A stretch of DNA of 64,000 bases. Origin: Vibrio kanaloae (GTDB taxonomy: Bacteria > Pseudomonadota > Gammaproteobacteria > Enterobacterales > Vibrionaceae). The DNA is taken from assembly GCF_024347535.1 (NCBI RefSeq), contig NZ_AP025497.1:2976001-3040000 (forward strand), read 5' to 3'. Shown piece by piece: positions 30,761 to 40,561 of this stretch. Positions within the stretch are counted from its first letter, which is position 1, and each line of letters starts with the position of its first letter. Both the position numbers and the translations under genes were made by a program. Below the pieces are notes generated by a model. The model searched no databases and was not told where the DNA came from. It saw nothing but the letters and a program-made list of their open reading frames with translations.

Positions 30761-31673
30761 TGTTGTTTCCTTGCTCTGTGATTTTGTCTTTATCTGACGA
30801 GTGTACCACTTCTTGCGAACCACTCCACTGTTCGTGCTCACCGAGCGCAGCGGTCACTTCAGCCCCGACTAACACAATAAGCCAACACAAATAAATCCAA
30901 ACAAAGAGAATCGGAATCGCCGCTAGCGCACCGTAAATCAACTGGTAAGACGGAAACTGAGTAATGTAAGCCGCAAAGCCTTTCTTGCTGAGTTCGAACA
31001 ACAGAGCCGCCACGAGAGAACCAACTGCCGCATGAGAAAAGTGTACCTTTTTATTTGGCACTAGCAGATACAAACCGAAGAAAGCTAAGAAGGAAATGAT
31101 CAAAGGAAGCTTTCGAATGACCGTATTAAATGCGTCAGACACGATGTCATGTTGCAACAAACTTAAGGAAGTGACATAAGAAGTGACAGCAATGCTCGCT
31201 CCTACCAAAATAGGTCCAAGCGTTAATACCATCCAATACATAGAAAAAGACAACACCGCACGTCGCTTTTCGGTCACACGCCAAATGTAGTTCAGGTTCT
31301 TATCTATATTGGAAATCAACATCAAGGCTGCGATAAACAAAAACACACTGCCCACCGCCGTCATCTTGCCCGTATTGGCGACAAACTCAAGCAAGGCACT
31401 GTTCACCGCATCACCTGACGCAGGCACAAAGTTGGTAATAATGAAGTTTTGAATCACCAGACCGACATCGGAAAAAACTGAAAACGAAGACAAGGTAGAG
31501 AGCAAAACCGTCAGCATCGGCACGATCGAGAGTAAAGTAATGTAAGCCAAATAGCCCGCATTTACGTTCACTCTATCGTGTGCCATCCGCGTGAGAAGAT
31601 AGCGGTAAAACTGGATGCTTCCAGTGATTGCGTTTTTTATCTTCAACTTGTAACCCTCTTGTAACTCGTTCAT
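30732..31673 (-). CDS. yihY: YihY family inner-membrane protein
   Basis: A 313-residue protein with about six hydrophobic segments and the family core [20 protein letters not shown] near 36-55. The C-terminal tail is charged and polar ([20 protein letters not shown]). This UPF0761 family, once misnamed RNase BN, has no settled function. It is the first gene of yihY-dtd-fabY and overlaps dtd. Confidence 0.92.
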   Translation of the reverse strand: MNELQEGYKLKIKNAITGSIQFYRYLLTRMAHDRVNVNAGYLAYITLLSIVPMLTVLLSTLSSFSVFSDVGLVIQNFIITNFVPASGDAVNSALLEFVANTGKMTAVGSVFLFIAALMLISNIDKNLNYIWRVTEKRRAVLSFSMYWMVLTLGPILVGASIAVTSYVTSLSLLQHDIVSDAFNTVIRKLPLIISFLAFFGLYLLVPNKKVHFSHAAVGSLVAALLFELSKKGFAAYITQFPSYQLIYGALAAIPILFVWIYLCWLIVLVGAEVTAALGEHEQWSGSQEVVHSSDKDKITEQGNNSDSTDPESK

Positions 31674-31715
31674 AGTCCTAATTAATATTCCGTCATTTAA
31701 CTATAGGAAACTAGG

Positions 31716-32357
31716 ATGCCTTATTTAATCGTTATAGTCCTCTCTATTTTCACGCTTACTGGGTGTCAATCCGCTTATTACTCCGCTATGGAGCAAGTGG
31801 GCTACCACAAGCGCGATATTATGGTTGATAGAGTAGAAGACGCGAAAGAGTCACAACAGGACGCTCAGGAAGAGTTTAGCAGCGCGCTAGAGGCGCTCAG
31901 CAGCCTGACTAACTTCAGTGGTGGCGACCTTGAAGATATGTACAACCAAATCAACGATAAATACCAAGACAGCGAGAAAGCCGCGCAAAATGTCAGTGAC
32001 CGCATCGCTGCCATTGAAGACGTATCCGATGCGCTGTTCGCCGAGTGGCAGAGCGAACTAGACCTCTACACCAGCGACTCACTGCGCAGCTCAAGTGAAC
32101 AAAAACTGCGAGACACTAAATCGTCTTACCAAACGATGCTGTCAGCAATGAAACGCGCTGAGAAGAAAATGGACCCAGTACTCAATACCCTTCGCGACAA
32201 CACGCTTTATCTAAAACACAATCTCAATGCGAGTGCCGTAGGTTCATTGCAAGGAGAGTTTATGAGCTTAGAAAAAGACATCGCTTACGCGGTAAAGCAG
32301 ATGAATACCGCGATAGCAGAATCAGATAAATTCCTAGCTCAGCTAAAACAGAAATAA
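31716..32357 (+). CDS. DUF2959 family lipoprotein
   Basis: A 213-residue predicted lipoprotein: signal sequence MPYLIVIVLSIFTLTGC with lipobox LTGC, lipidated Cys at 17. The rest is almost wholly alpha-helical and charged (MVDRVEDAKESQQDAQEEFS, SEKAAQNVSDRIAAIEDVSD), probably coiled coil in the periplasm. It matches the DUF2959 family as I recall it. Function is unknown. An AGGATG context carries the start, and it is divergent from yihY by 42 bases. Confidence 0.85.
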   Translation: MPYLIVIVLSIFTLTGCQSAYYSAMEQVGYHKRDIMVDRVEDAKESQQDAQEEFSSALEALSSLTNFSGGDLEDMYNQINDKYQDSEKAAQNVSDRIAAIEDVSDALFAEWQSELDLYTSDSLRSSSEQKLRDTKSSYQTMLSAMKRAEKKMDPVLNTLRDNTLYLKHNLNASAVGSLQGEFMSLEKDIAYAVKQMNTAIAESDKFLAQLKQK

Positions 32358-32400
32358 TACTAGTTGAAGCTAGCCAATATAAGTTAAGTAGTCACTTGTT

Positions 32401-32931
32401 ATGAGCCCAATCATTATCACTGGCGGTCCCGGAGCCGGAAAAACAACCTTAGTGAATGCCTTAGGTTGCGAAGGTTACCCTATCTTTTCTGAATCCTCTC
32501 GCCAGTTAATTGAACAGCAAAGTCAGCTTGAAGGTGGAGTCCTGCCTTGGCTAGACTTACCGGGATTTGCTCGCCTGTGTTTAACGTTGATGAGTGAACA
32601 GAAGGAACAAGCTAATCAACATCAAATTACATTTCTCGATCGCGCGATCCCAGATATCTGTGGTTACCTAACTCAGGCTAACCTTGAGATTAATGAGATT
32701 TACCGAGAAGCCAGCAAAGGCTATCACTCCCAAGTCTTGTTCTGTCGTCCTGAGGCGTCGATTTACGTACAGGATGATGTTAGACCTTATCCCTTTGAGG
32801 AAGCACTAGAGATTCACCACGCGCTAGTAACAATCTACCAAGAGCTTGGTTATGAGGTGGTTGAAGTGCCGTTTATGTCAGTAGAAGCGCGTGTTTTATT
32901 TGTTAAAAACCACCTAGGTATCAAAAATTAG
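32401..32931 (+). CDS. Small P-loop AAA-type ATPase (AAA_28-like)
   Basis: A 176-residue protein starting almost at its Walker A motif (IITGGPGAGKTTLVNAL, about 4-20), with a Walker B-like FLDRAIPDICGYL near 80. This compact layout resembles AAA_28 nucleotide-kinase-like proteins of unknown substrate. It follows the DUF2959 lipoprotein by 43 bases in the same direction and may be cotranscribed. No specific role can be assigned. Confidence 0.82.
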   Translation: MSPIIITGGPGAGKTTLVNALGCEGYPIFSESSRQLIEQQSQLEGGVLPWLDLPGFARLCLTLMSEQKEQANQHQITFLDRAIPDICGYLTQANLEINEIYREASKGYHSQVLFCRPEASIYVQDDVRPYPFEEALEIHHALVTIYQELGYEVVEVPFMSVEARVLFVKNHLGIKN

Positions 32932-33036
32932 CCCCCCAACGCAACCACTCCTCCCGCTTGAGGATAACGAATACTTGAACGCCCTTCGTATCTCGCATCT
33001 CGTTTACCCGTATCTATGCTAATGCCACACAAAACA

Positions 33037-33075
33037 AAAGCCCCGAGCAGCATAGTCGCTACTCGGGGCTTTTTT
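33037..33075. terminator. Bidirectional terminator between the AAA gene and bipA
   Basis: Stem AAAAGCCCCGAG / CTCGGGGCTTTT with a 14-base loop, T-run on both strands. It serves bipA on the minus strand and the AAA-type gene on the plus strand. Confidence 0.88.
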
Positions 33076-33120
33076 AACTAAAACGTATAGTTAGCTCTAA
33101 ACTAACTCGCCTGCAGACAA

Positions 33121-34953
33121 TTAGTCTTTAGCTGGGCGAGAAGCGCGCTTACGTTCGTTTTCAGTAAGAAGCTTCTTACGGATACGTACGTTTAGTGGCG
33201 TTACTTCTACTAGCTCATCTTCATCGATAAACTCAAGAGCTTGCTCTAGAGTGTGCTTGATCGGTGGAGAAAGAACTTGTGCTTCATCAGTACCAGATGC
33301 ACGAACGTTCGTTAGTTGCTTACCTTTCAGACAGTTTACTGTCAGGTCGTTTGAACGGTTGTGAATACCGATGATTTGACCTTCATAAACTTCATCCGCG
33401 TGCTCTGTGAATAGACGACCACGAGCTTGAAGGAAGAATAGTGCGTAAGTCAGAGCTTTACCCGTTGCGTTCGAGATAAGAACACCATTATTACGCTGAC
33501 CAATGATACCGCCTTTGTAAGGGCCGTAGTGATCGTATGAGTGGTAGATAAGACCAGAACCAGACGTCATTGTTAGGAATTCAGTTTGGAAACCGATAAG
33601 ACCACGAGAAGGCATCATGAAGTCCATGCGAACACGGCCTTTACCATCTGGAGCCATATCCGTTAGCTCACCTTTACGCAGACCGATGCTTTCCATGATT
33701 GCACCTTGGTGCTCTTCAAGTACATCGATAGTCACCGTTTCAAACGGTTCCATTTTCTGGCCATTTTCTTCTTTAATGATTACTTCTGGACGAGATACTG
33801 CTAGCTCAAAACCTTCACGACGCATGTTTTCGATAAGGATAGATAGGTGAAGCTCACCACGACCTGATACACGGAAACGGTCTGGACTGTCAGTTTCTTC
33901 AACACGTAGTGCAACGTTGTGTACGAGTTCTTTTTCTAGACGCTCAAGGATATTACGTGAAGTAACAAACTTACCTTCTTTACCCGCGAACGGAGAAGTG
34001 TTTACTTGGAACGTCATTGTTACTGTTGGTTCATCAACAGACAGAGCTTCCATCGCTTCAACATTGTTTACGTCACAGATAGTGTCTGAAATTTTCAGCT
34101 CACCAAGGCCAGTAATCGCAATGATGTCACCAGCATTCGCTTGTTCAACTTCGTGACGGTCAAGGCCTAGGTAACCTAGAACTGTACCGACTTTACCGTT
34201 ACGTTTCTTACCGTCAGAACCAACGATAGTTACTTGTTGGTTTGGCTTAACAGAACCACGTGTAACACGAGCAACACCGATAACACCGACGTAAGCGCTG
34301 TAATCAAGTTGCGAAATTTGCATCTGTAGAGAACCGTCAAGGTCAACGGCAGGCGCGTCTACTGTATCAACAACCGCTTGGAACAATGGTTCCATGTCTG
34401 TACCAACTTCGCCTTCTTCCATTGTTGCCCAACCGTTTAGAGCTGAAGCGTAAACAACGGTGAAGTCCAGTTGCTCATCGGTAGCACCTAGGTTGTCGAA
34501 AAGGTCGAATACTTGATCCATAACCCAATCAGGACGAGCGCCTGGGCGGTCAATCTTGTTGATTACAACGATTGGCTTAAGACCGTGTGCGAATGCTTTT
34601 TGCGTTACGAAACGAGTTTGAGGCATTGGGCCATCAACTGCGTCAACGATAAGCAGAACAGAATCAACCATAGACATGATACGCTCAACTTCACCACCGA
34701 AGTCCGCGTGTCCCGGAGTATCTACGATGTTGATGCGGTAATCATTCCAGTTAATTGCTGTGTTTTTAGCAAGAATGGTAATGCCACGCTCTTTTTCGAT
34801 GTCATTCGAATCCATGACACGCTCTTCAGCTTCACCACGAGACTCAAGAGTGCCTGACTGTTGTAGCAGTTTATCAACCAAAGTCGTTTTACCGTGGTCA
34901 ACGTGCGCGATGATCGCGATATTTCTTAACTTATCAATCTGTGGAGTAGACAT
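33121..34953 (-). CDS. bipA: Ribosome-dependent GTPase BipA/TypA
   Basis: The ATG at 34953 gives 610 residues beginning [20 protein letters not shown]; an in-frame GTG 15 bases upstream is less likely. G motifs are intact: [10 protein letters not shown], the switch region [16 protein letters not shown] and [11 protein letters not shown]-like domains and the C-terminal BipA domain follow. BipA acts in 50S assembly and stress or cold adaptation. It is divergent from glnA, matching E. coli order. Confidence 0.96.
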   Translation of the reverse strand: MSTPQIDKLRNIAIIAHVDHGKTTLVDKLLQQSGTLESRGEAEERVMDSNDIEKERGITILAKNTAINWNDYRINIVDTPGHADFGGEVERIMSMVDSVLLIVDAVDGPMPQTRFVTQKAFAHGLKPIVVINKIDRPGARPDWVMDQVFDLFDNLGATDEQLDFTVVYASALNGWATMEEGEVGTDMEPLFQAVVDTVDAPAVDLDGSLQMQISQLDYSAYVGVIGVARVTRGSVKPNQQVTIVGSDGKKRNGKVGTVLGYLGLDRHEVEQANAGDIIAITGLGELKISDTICDVNNVEAMEALSVDEPTVTMTFQVNTSPFAGKEGKFVTSRNILERLEKELVHNVALRVEETDSPDRFRVSGRGELHLSILIENMRREGFELAVSRPEVIIKEENGQKMEPFETVTIDVLEEHQGAIMESIGLRKGELTDMAPDGKGRVRMDFMMPSRGLIGFQTEFLTMTSGSGLIYHSYDHYGPYKGGIIGQRNNGVLISNATGKALTYALFFLQARGRLFTEHADEVYEGQIIGIHNRSNDLTVNCLKGKQLTNVRASGTDEAQVLSPPIKHTLEQALEFIDEDELVEVTPLNVRIRKKLLTENERKRASRPAKD

Positions 34954-35040
34954 GGATTCTCGATTCACTCATAAAAGTAGCCGTCAGTTATCTCAAAAGT
35001 TTGGATAATAACCGCTAGCTTGATTTAAAAAACGGTCAAT

Positions 35041-35049
35041 AATATACCA
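35041..35049 (-). promoter_or_regulatory. Extended -10 element of a likely bipA promoter
   Basis: On the minus strand TGGTATATT is an extended -10 motif (TGn plus TATATT), about 90 bases before the bipA ATG. No clear -35 hexamer is seen. Confidence 0.45.
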
Positions 35050-35276
35050 GATTCTAGACAAAAACCTAGAAATATGTGATCTGAACCAAAGCTTTTTTCT
35101 TAGTTAGCGATTCATATCCGCTAACTTTGAGCCAGTACGGTGCTGCACAGCTAAATTCGCAGAGCTCTAAAAAAACATCGCACGTGAGCTGCGAGCTAAA
35201 TCTCTGGCAAAACCATAAAAGTGGATTGACAACTTAAGCAATTCATTGCTGAATGGTGCTCTCATATGTCATATAT

Positions 35277-35333
35277 TGGTGCACAGGCAAACAACTGCAC
35301 CAATAAAGTGCAATGGAGGATCATTTTGGTGCA
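35277..35333 (+). promoter_or_regulatory. NtrC-binding enhancer sites upstream of glnA
   Basis: Three matches to the NtrC consensus TGCACCA...TGGTGCA: half-site TTGGTGCA (35277-35284), nearly full palindrome TGCACCAATAAAGTGCA (35296-35312) and half-site TTGGTGCA (35326-35333). They lie about 65-120 bases upstream of the sigma-54 promoter, a normal enhancer position. This suggests glnA is activated by NtrC encoded at 39050. Confidence 0.78.
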
Positions 35334-35395
35334 AAAATTAAAATGAACAACACAGACAAACAAGTAAACCGTTGAAATTAATGGAATAATTTTTT

Positions 35396-35411
35396 TGGCA
35401 CGTTTTTGGCT
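35396..35411 (+). promoter_or_regulatory. Sigma-54 promoter of glnA
   Basis: TGGCAC GTTTT TGGC matches the -24/-12 consensus (TGGCAC-N5-TTGC) with one mismatch and the correct GG-N10-GC spacing, about 105 bases before the glnA ATG. Confidence 0.82.
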
Positions 35412-35514
35412 TTAGATAAATCAGCATCGATTAATGCACTTATAGACATTAATCAATGCTAGTTTCAACCGAATCGAGCTAATACCGAATTAATAACACT
35501 GGAGGTTATCCAAG

Positions 35515-36924
35515 ATGTCAGTAGAAAATGTACTATCCCTGATCCAAGAGAACGAAGTTAAATTTATCGACTTACGTTTTACTGATACAAAAGGTAAAGA
35601 GCAGCACATCTCTATTCCTTCTCACCAAGTTGATGCAGACTTCTTCGAAGAAGGCAAAATGTTTGACGGCTCTTCAGTAGCTGGTTGGAAAGGCATTAAC
35701 GAATCTGACATGGTAATGATGCCAGACGCAGCCTCTGCTGTACTGGACCCATTCACAGAAGACGCAACACTAAACATCCGTTGTGACATTCTTGAGCCTG
35801 CAACAATGCAAGGCTACGACCGTGACCCACGCTCTATCGCTAAACGTTCTGAAGAGTACCTACGTTCTACAGGTATCGCAGACACAGTTCTAGTTGGTCC
35901 AGAGCCAGAATTCTTCCTATTTGACGACGTTAAGTTCTCAAACGATATGTCGGGTTCTTTCTTCAAGATTGATGACGTAGAAGCAGCTTGGAACACAGGT
36001 TCTGACATCGAAGGCGGTAACAAAGGTCACCGTCCTGGCGTTAAAGGCGGTTACTTCCCAGTCGCTCCTGTAGATTCATCTCAAGACATCCGTTCAGCAA
36101 TGTGTCTAGTAATGGAAGAGATGGGCCTAGTCGTTGAAGCTCACCACCACGAAGTAGCAACTGCGGGTCAAAACGAAATCGCAACTCGCTTCAACACGCT
36201 AACAACAAAAGCCGATGAGACTCAAATCTACAAGTACGTTGTGCACAACGTTGCTCACGCATTTGGTAAAACAGCGACATTCATGCCTAAGCCACTCGTT
36301 GGTGATAACGGTTCTGGTATGCACGTTCACCAATCTCTAGCAAAAGACGGCGTTAACCTGTTTGCGGGTGATAAGTACGGCGGCCTATCTGAAATGGCGC
36401 TTTACTACATCGGTGGTGTAATCAAACACGCTCGTGCAATCAACGCATTTGCTAACCCATCAACGAACTCGTACAAGCGTCTTGTACCTGGTTTTGAAGC
36501 TCCGGTAATGCTTGCTTACTCAGCACGTAACCGTTCTGCTTCTATCCGTATCCCAGTAGTACCAAGCCCTAAAGCTCGCCGTATCGAGCTACGTTTTGGT
36601 GACCCAGCTGCTAACCCATACCTATGTTACTCAGCAATGCTGATGGCTGGCCTTGACGGTATTAAGAACAAGATTCACCCAGGCGAAGCGATGGATAAAG
36701 ATCTATACGACCTTCCTGCAGAAGAAGCGGCTGAAATCCCAACAGTTGCAGAATCACTACAAGAAGCTCTAGCTGCGCTTAACGAAGACCGTGAATTCCT
36801 AACCGCTGGTGGCGTATTCTCTGATGACTTCATCGATTCATACATCACTCTGAAATCTGACGATGTACAGCGCGTGAACATGGCGACACACCCACTTGAA
36901 TTTGAATTGTACTACTCAGTTTAA
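35515..36924 (+). CDS. glnA: Glutamine synthetase, type I
   Basis: A 469-residue type I-beta enzyme. Visible marks are the latch [13 protein letters not shown], metal-site PEPEFFLFD, the ATP-binding [13 protein letters not shown], the [16 protein letters not shown] segment and the adenylylation tyrosine in [10 protein letters not shown] near 397. It makes glutamine from glutamate, ammonia and ATP in the cytoplasm. TGGAGG precedes the ATG. Sigma-54 and NtrC sites upstream and glnL-glnG downstream form a standard nitrogen-response locus. Confidence 0.98.
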   Translation: MSVENVLSLIQENEVKFIDLRFTDTKGKEQHISIPSHQVDADFFEEGKMFDGSSVAGWKGINESDMVMMPDAASAVLDPFTEDATLNIRCDILEPATMQGYDRDPRSIAKRSEEYLRSTGIADTVLVGPEPEFFLFDDVKFSNDMSGSFFKIDDVEAAWNTGSDIEGGNKGHRPGVKGGYFPVAPVDSSQDIRSAMCLVMEEMGLVVEAHHHEVATAGQNEIATRFNTLTTKADETQIYKYVVHNVAHAFGKTATFMPKPLVGDNGSGMHVHQSLAKDGVNLFAGDKYGGLSEMALYYIGGVIKHARAINAFANPSTNSYKRLVPGFEAPVMLAYSARNRSASIRIPVVPSPKARRIELRFGDPAANPYLCYSAMLMAGLDGIKNKIHPGEAMDKDLYDLPAEEAAEIPTVAESLQEALAALNEDREFLTAGGVFSDDFIDSYITLKSDDVQRVNMATHPLEFELYYSV

Positions 36925-37001
36925 TCCTCAGTTGGAAGTGCTGCAGCCCTTACCCTAACAGGTGAAATCCACTGCAACATGTAAGAACTACTAAAAAATA
37001 T

Positions 37002-37032
37002 TAGGCTCGCCTCGCAGGTGGGCCTTTTTTCT
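37002..37032 (+). terminator. Terminator of glnA
   Basis: Stem AGGCTCGCC / GGTGGGCCT (two G-T pairs), loop TCGCA, then a T-run; about 80 bases after the glnA stop. Confidence 0.8.
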
Positions 37033-37131
37033 ATTCTCCCCCCCTCTTCTTCTTCGTAACATGCCTTCTACCAAACACAATACAATCAACGCCAAACATC
37101 AAACCACCTGCGGTGGAAAGAGCCTAAACAT

Positions 37132-37695
37132 ATGAAAAATATACTGTTCTTAATCGGGTTAACCGTCGCACTCTCATGCACTGCTCAAACGGTATATACT
37201 TGGGTAGATGAAGATGGTGTGCTCCACTTTAGTGATACTCCTACCAGTCAAAGTGCCAAGTCCCTTCACTTACCTGACGTACAAGCTTCTGCGCCCGCGC
37301 CTAAATTTGAAAACTCGACACCCGTTGACGCTGCAGCTTCATCTGCAACTAAAACGGCAACGCCAGCTCAAACTCAACCAAAAACTACAGAACGCGAGGC
37401 ACCAACTCAATTAACACTCACCATGCTAAATCCAGTTCATGATCAAACCATCCGTAGCAACCTCGGCTTAATCCCTGTTCAGATAGATCTTAACCGCAAA
37501 CTCGGTATTGGAGAGCAGTTGCAATTGATGCTCGATGGACGTCGCTATGGCGCCCCGCAGACTCAAGCGAATTGGCAACTCAAAGACATAGAACGAGGCA
37601 CACACACCATTGCCATTCAAGCACATAGAAGCGGCAAGCTTATTGCATCTACTAGTCCAGTCACCGTGTATTTACATCGAGCGACGATCAAGTAG
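37132..37695 (+). CDS. DUF4124 domain-containing exported protein
   Basis: A 187-residue protein with a signal peptide (MKNILFLIGLTVALSCTAQT) followed directly by a DUF4124 motif (VYTWVDEDGVLHFSDTP). A Thr/Ala/Gln-rich linker (about 60-95) leads to a beta-rich C-terminal region (LTMLNPVHDQTIRSNLGLIP, RRYGAPQTQANWQL) that resembles an Ig-like fold. It lies between glnA and glnL, a position conserved in vibrios. A periplasmic location is likely; any link to nitrogen regulation is only by position. Confidence 0.85.
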   Translation: MKNILFLIGLTVALSCTAQTVYTWVDEDGVLHFSDTPTSQSAKSLHLPDVQASAPAPKFENSTPVDAAASSATKTATPAQTQPKTTEREAPTQLTLTMLNPVHDQTIRSNLGLIPVQIDLNRKLGIGEQLQLMLDGRRYGAPQTQANWQLKDIERGTHTIAIQAHRSGKLIASTSPVTVYLHRATIK

Positions 37696-37862
37696 GCCAA
37701 TGTGCAAAAAGAGACGAGATTACCTCTACTTTTCACCGAATCGAAGCAGCTTTCAGCGACCCTAATGAATTACCTTTAGCTTCTGATTGATATGCGCCAT
37801 ACTTGAACTTAGCTTCGCACCAACTTGGTGCAGCGATAAAACACCAGTTCAAGGACGAAACA

Positions 37863-38939
37863 GTGAATCGATCAGCCAAAAGCGACAGTATAGATACAGA
37901 TCATCTTTCCAGCGCCATTCTCGACAATATGGTGACCTCGACATTGATGCTCGATGAGCAACTGTATGTCCGATACGCCAACCCGGCGGCTGAACAGCTC
38001 TTTTCACAGAGCGCACGACGCATCGTTGATCATCCATTGAGCCAACTTATCCAGCACGCCTCTCTCGACTTAGCACTGCTCACTCAACCACTACAAAGCG
38101 GCCAGAGTATTACCGACAGTGACGTTACCTTTGTCGTAGACAACCGCCCATTAATGCTTGAGGTAACGGTTAGCCCAATTTCTTGGCAGCGTGAGACGTT
38201 GTTATTGGTTGAGATGCGTAAGATAGACCAACAAAGACGACTCAGCCAAGAGCTCAACCAACACGCGCAACAACAAGCGGCGAAGTTACTGGTGCGCGGG
38301 TTAGCGCATGAAATTAAGAACCCTTTAGGTGGTTTGCGAGGAGCCGCGCAGCTGCTTGGAAAGATGCTCCCTGATCAATCTCTGAATGAGTATACGCAGA
38401 TCATTATTGAGCAAGCAGACCGCCTGAGAGCCCTAGTGGATAGGCTTCTTGGCCCGCAAAAGCCGGGAACTAAGTCAGAAGAGAACCTTCACCAGATTCT
38501 AGAAAAAGTCCGACAGTTGGTAGAGCTCGAATCGGGTTCAACGCTCGCTATCGAACGAGACTACGATCCAAGCCTACCTGATATTTTGATGGACTCTGCG
38601 CAAGTTGAGCAAGCTATGCTCAATATCGTGAGTAATGCCGCACAGATTTTAAAAGCCCAGGAATCAGGGAAAATCACCATTCGCACCAGAACAGTGCATC
38701 AAGCAAACATTCATGGGCAGCGACATAAGCTCGCTGCTCGCATTGAGATCAGCGATAACGGCCCAGGCATTCCCGACGAGTTAAAAGACACCCTGTTTTA
38801 CCCCATGGTCAGCGGACGAGAGGGTGGCACAGGGCTTGGGTTATCGATATCTCAAAACCTCATCGATCAGCACAATGGGAAAATTGATGTTGAGAGTTGG
38901 CCGGGTAATACCACATTCACGATTTATTTGCCGATATAG
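37863..38939 (+). CDS. glnL: Nitrogen regulation sensor histidine kinase NtrB
   Basis: The GTG at 37863 with AAGGA 8 bases upstream is preferred over the TTG at 37803, giving 358 residues. A PAS domain covers about 15-120 (LDNMVTSTLMLDEQLYVRYA). The phospho-acceptor His149 lies in GLAHEIKNPLGG, and ATP-binding motifs are NIVSNAAQ, DNGPGIP and GGTGLGLSIS. No membrane span: it senses nitrogen through PII in the cytoplasm and phosphorylates NtrC. Confidence 0.96.
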   Translation: MNRSAKSDSIDTDHLSSAILDNMVTSTLMLDEQLYVRYANPAAEQLFSQSARRIVDHPLSQLIQHASLDLALLTQPLQSGQSITDSDVTFVVDNRPLMLEVTVSPISWQRETLLLVEMRKIDQQRRLSQELNQHAQQQAAKLLVRGLAHEIKNPLGGLRGAAQLLGKMLPDQSLNEYTQIIIEQADRLRALVDRLLGPQKPGTKSEENLHQILEKVRQLVELESGSTLAIERDYDPSLPDILMDSAQVEQAMLNIVSNAAQILKAQESGKITIRTRTVHQANIHGQRHKLAARIEISDNGPGIPDELKDTLFYPMVSGREGGTGLGLSISQNLIDQHNGKIDVESWPGNTTFTIYLPI

Positions 38940-39049
38940 GCGAAATCTTGTTTCCCACTGGAAACAACGTTTCATCGGCAACAACAAATACCGAACAATA
39001 AAAACAACAATGATTATCACAATAGATTTGGCTGCAAAGGAATTGAATT

Positions 39050-40453
39050 ATGAGTAAGGGATACGTTTGGGTCGTCGATGACGACAGTTCTATACGCTGG
39101 GTCGTAGAGAAAACACTGTCATCTGCGGATATTAAGTGTGAAACATTTGCTGATGCAGAGAGCGTATTGCTCGCTCTTGAGCGCGAAACACCAGACGTTC
39201 TGGTGTCTGATATTCGAATGCCCGGCATTGACGGGATTGAGCTGTTACATCAAGTTCATCAGCGCTCCCCCGACCTGCCAGTGATCATCATGACCGCACA
39301 CTCCGACCTTGATGCTGCGGTAAACGCTTATCAGAAAGGCGCTTTTGAGTATCTGCCTAAGCCGTTTGATATCGATGAAACGCTTACTTTGGTAGAGCGA
39401 GCCATCGCACACAGCCAAGAACAGAAGCGAGAACAAGCCAGCGAGGTGGTCGAAGAGACTAACGCACCCGAAATCATCGGTGAAGCACCGGCGATGCAGG
39501 AAGTTTTCCGTGCCATAGGGCGACTATCGCGTTCATCTATTTCTGTTCTCATCAATGGTGAATCGGGTACCGGTAAAGAACTGGTCGCACATGCCTTACA
39601 CCGCCACAGCCCTAGAGCAAAGAACCCCTTTATCGCTCTTAACATGGCCGCAATCCCCAAAGATCTCATCGAGTCGGAGCTATTTGGTCATGAGAAAGGT
39701 GCCTTTACTGGCGCAAATAGTGTTCGCCAAGGACGTTTTGAACAGGCTAACGGTGGCACGTTATTTCTTGATGAAATTGGTGATATGCCACTCGACATTC
39801 AAACTCGCTTACTGCGTGTGCTTTCTGATGGTCAGTTTTATCGCGTGGGTGGCCACTCTGCGGTTAAGGTCGACGTTCGTATCGTGGCGGCAACCCACCA
39901 AGATCTTGAACGATTAGTGCATGAAGGTGGCTTCCGTGAAGACCTTTTCCACCGACTCAATGTTATTCGAATTCATATCCCTGCACTGCGCGAACGTAAG
40001 CAAGACATAGAAAAGCTCACTCATCACTTCCTAGCTTCAGCCGCTGAAGAGCTCGGGGTGGAAGTGAAGACACTGCATCCTGAGACGGTTTTAAAACTGA
40101 ATCAGCTGAATTGGCCCGGTAATGTTCGTCAGCTTGAAAACATTTGCCGTTGGCTCACCGTCATGGCCAGCGGTAGTGAAATACTCCCTTCAGATCTGCC
40201 ACCGGAGCTGTTGGAAGAGAAAACAGTGACCACTTCAGGATCTGGAGATAACTGGCAACAACTGCTCGCTAATTGGGCAAAATGTGCACTTGATTCAGGA
40301 GAAAAAGAATTACTCACTTATGCTCTTCCTGAGTTTGAACGGATACTGCTGGAGGCTGCACTCAAACATACCAATGGTCACAAACAGGACGCAGCCAAAG
40401 TATTGGGATGGGGGAGAAACACCCTTACTCGTAAGCTCAAAGAACTGTACTAA
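39050..40453 (+). CDS. glnG: Nitrogen regulation response regulator NtrC
   Basis: A 467-residue sigma-54 activator. Receiver domain with phospho-Asp54 ([13 protein letters not shown]) and conserved Lys near 104. The AAA+ domain has Walker A GESGTGKE and the sigma-54-contact loop GAFTGA, both intact. The C-terminal Fis-type helix-turn-helix ([20 protein letters not shown]) binds the enhancer. It follows glnL by 110 bases and should activate the glnA sigma-54 promoter. Confidence 0.97.
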   Translation: MSKGYVWVVDDDSSIRWVVEKTLSSADIKCETFADAESVLLALERETPDVLVSDIRMPGIDGIELLHQVHQRSPDLPVIIMTAHSDLDAAVNAYQKGAFEYLPKPFDIDETLTLVERAIAHSQEQKREQASEVVEETNAPEIIGEAPAMQEVFRAIGRLSRSSISVLINGESGTGKELVAHALHRHSPRAKNPFIALNMAAIPKDLIESELFGHEKGAFTGANSVRQGRFEQANGGTLFLDEIGDMPLDIQTRLLRVLSDGQFYRVGGHSAVKVDVRIVAATHQDLERLVHEGGFREDLFHRLNVIRIHIPALRERKQDIEKLTHHFLASAAEELGVEVKTLHPETVLKLNQLNWPGNVRQLENICRWLTVMASGSEILPSDLPPELLEEKTVTTSGSGDNWQQLLANWAKCALDSGEKELLTYALPEFERILLEAALKHTNGHKQDAAKVLGWGRNTLTRKLKELY

Positions 40454-40561
40454 GCTTATATGACTATCGGTGCAGCTACTTTTTTAATCAAAAAAGTGTC
40501 GCTTGGTGTTAATAGTATCAGTACAATTAAAAAACGACATTCACCAAAACTGTAGCTAAAA

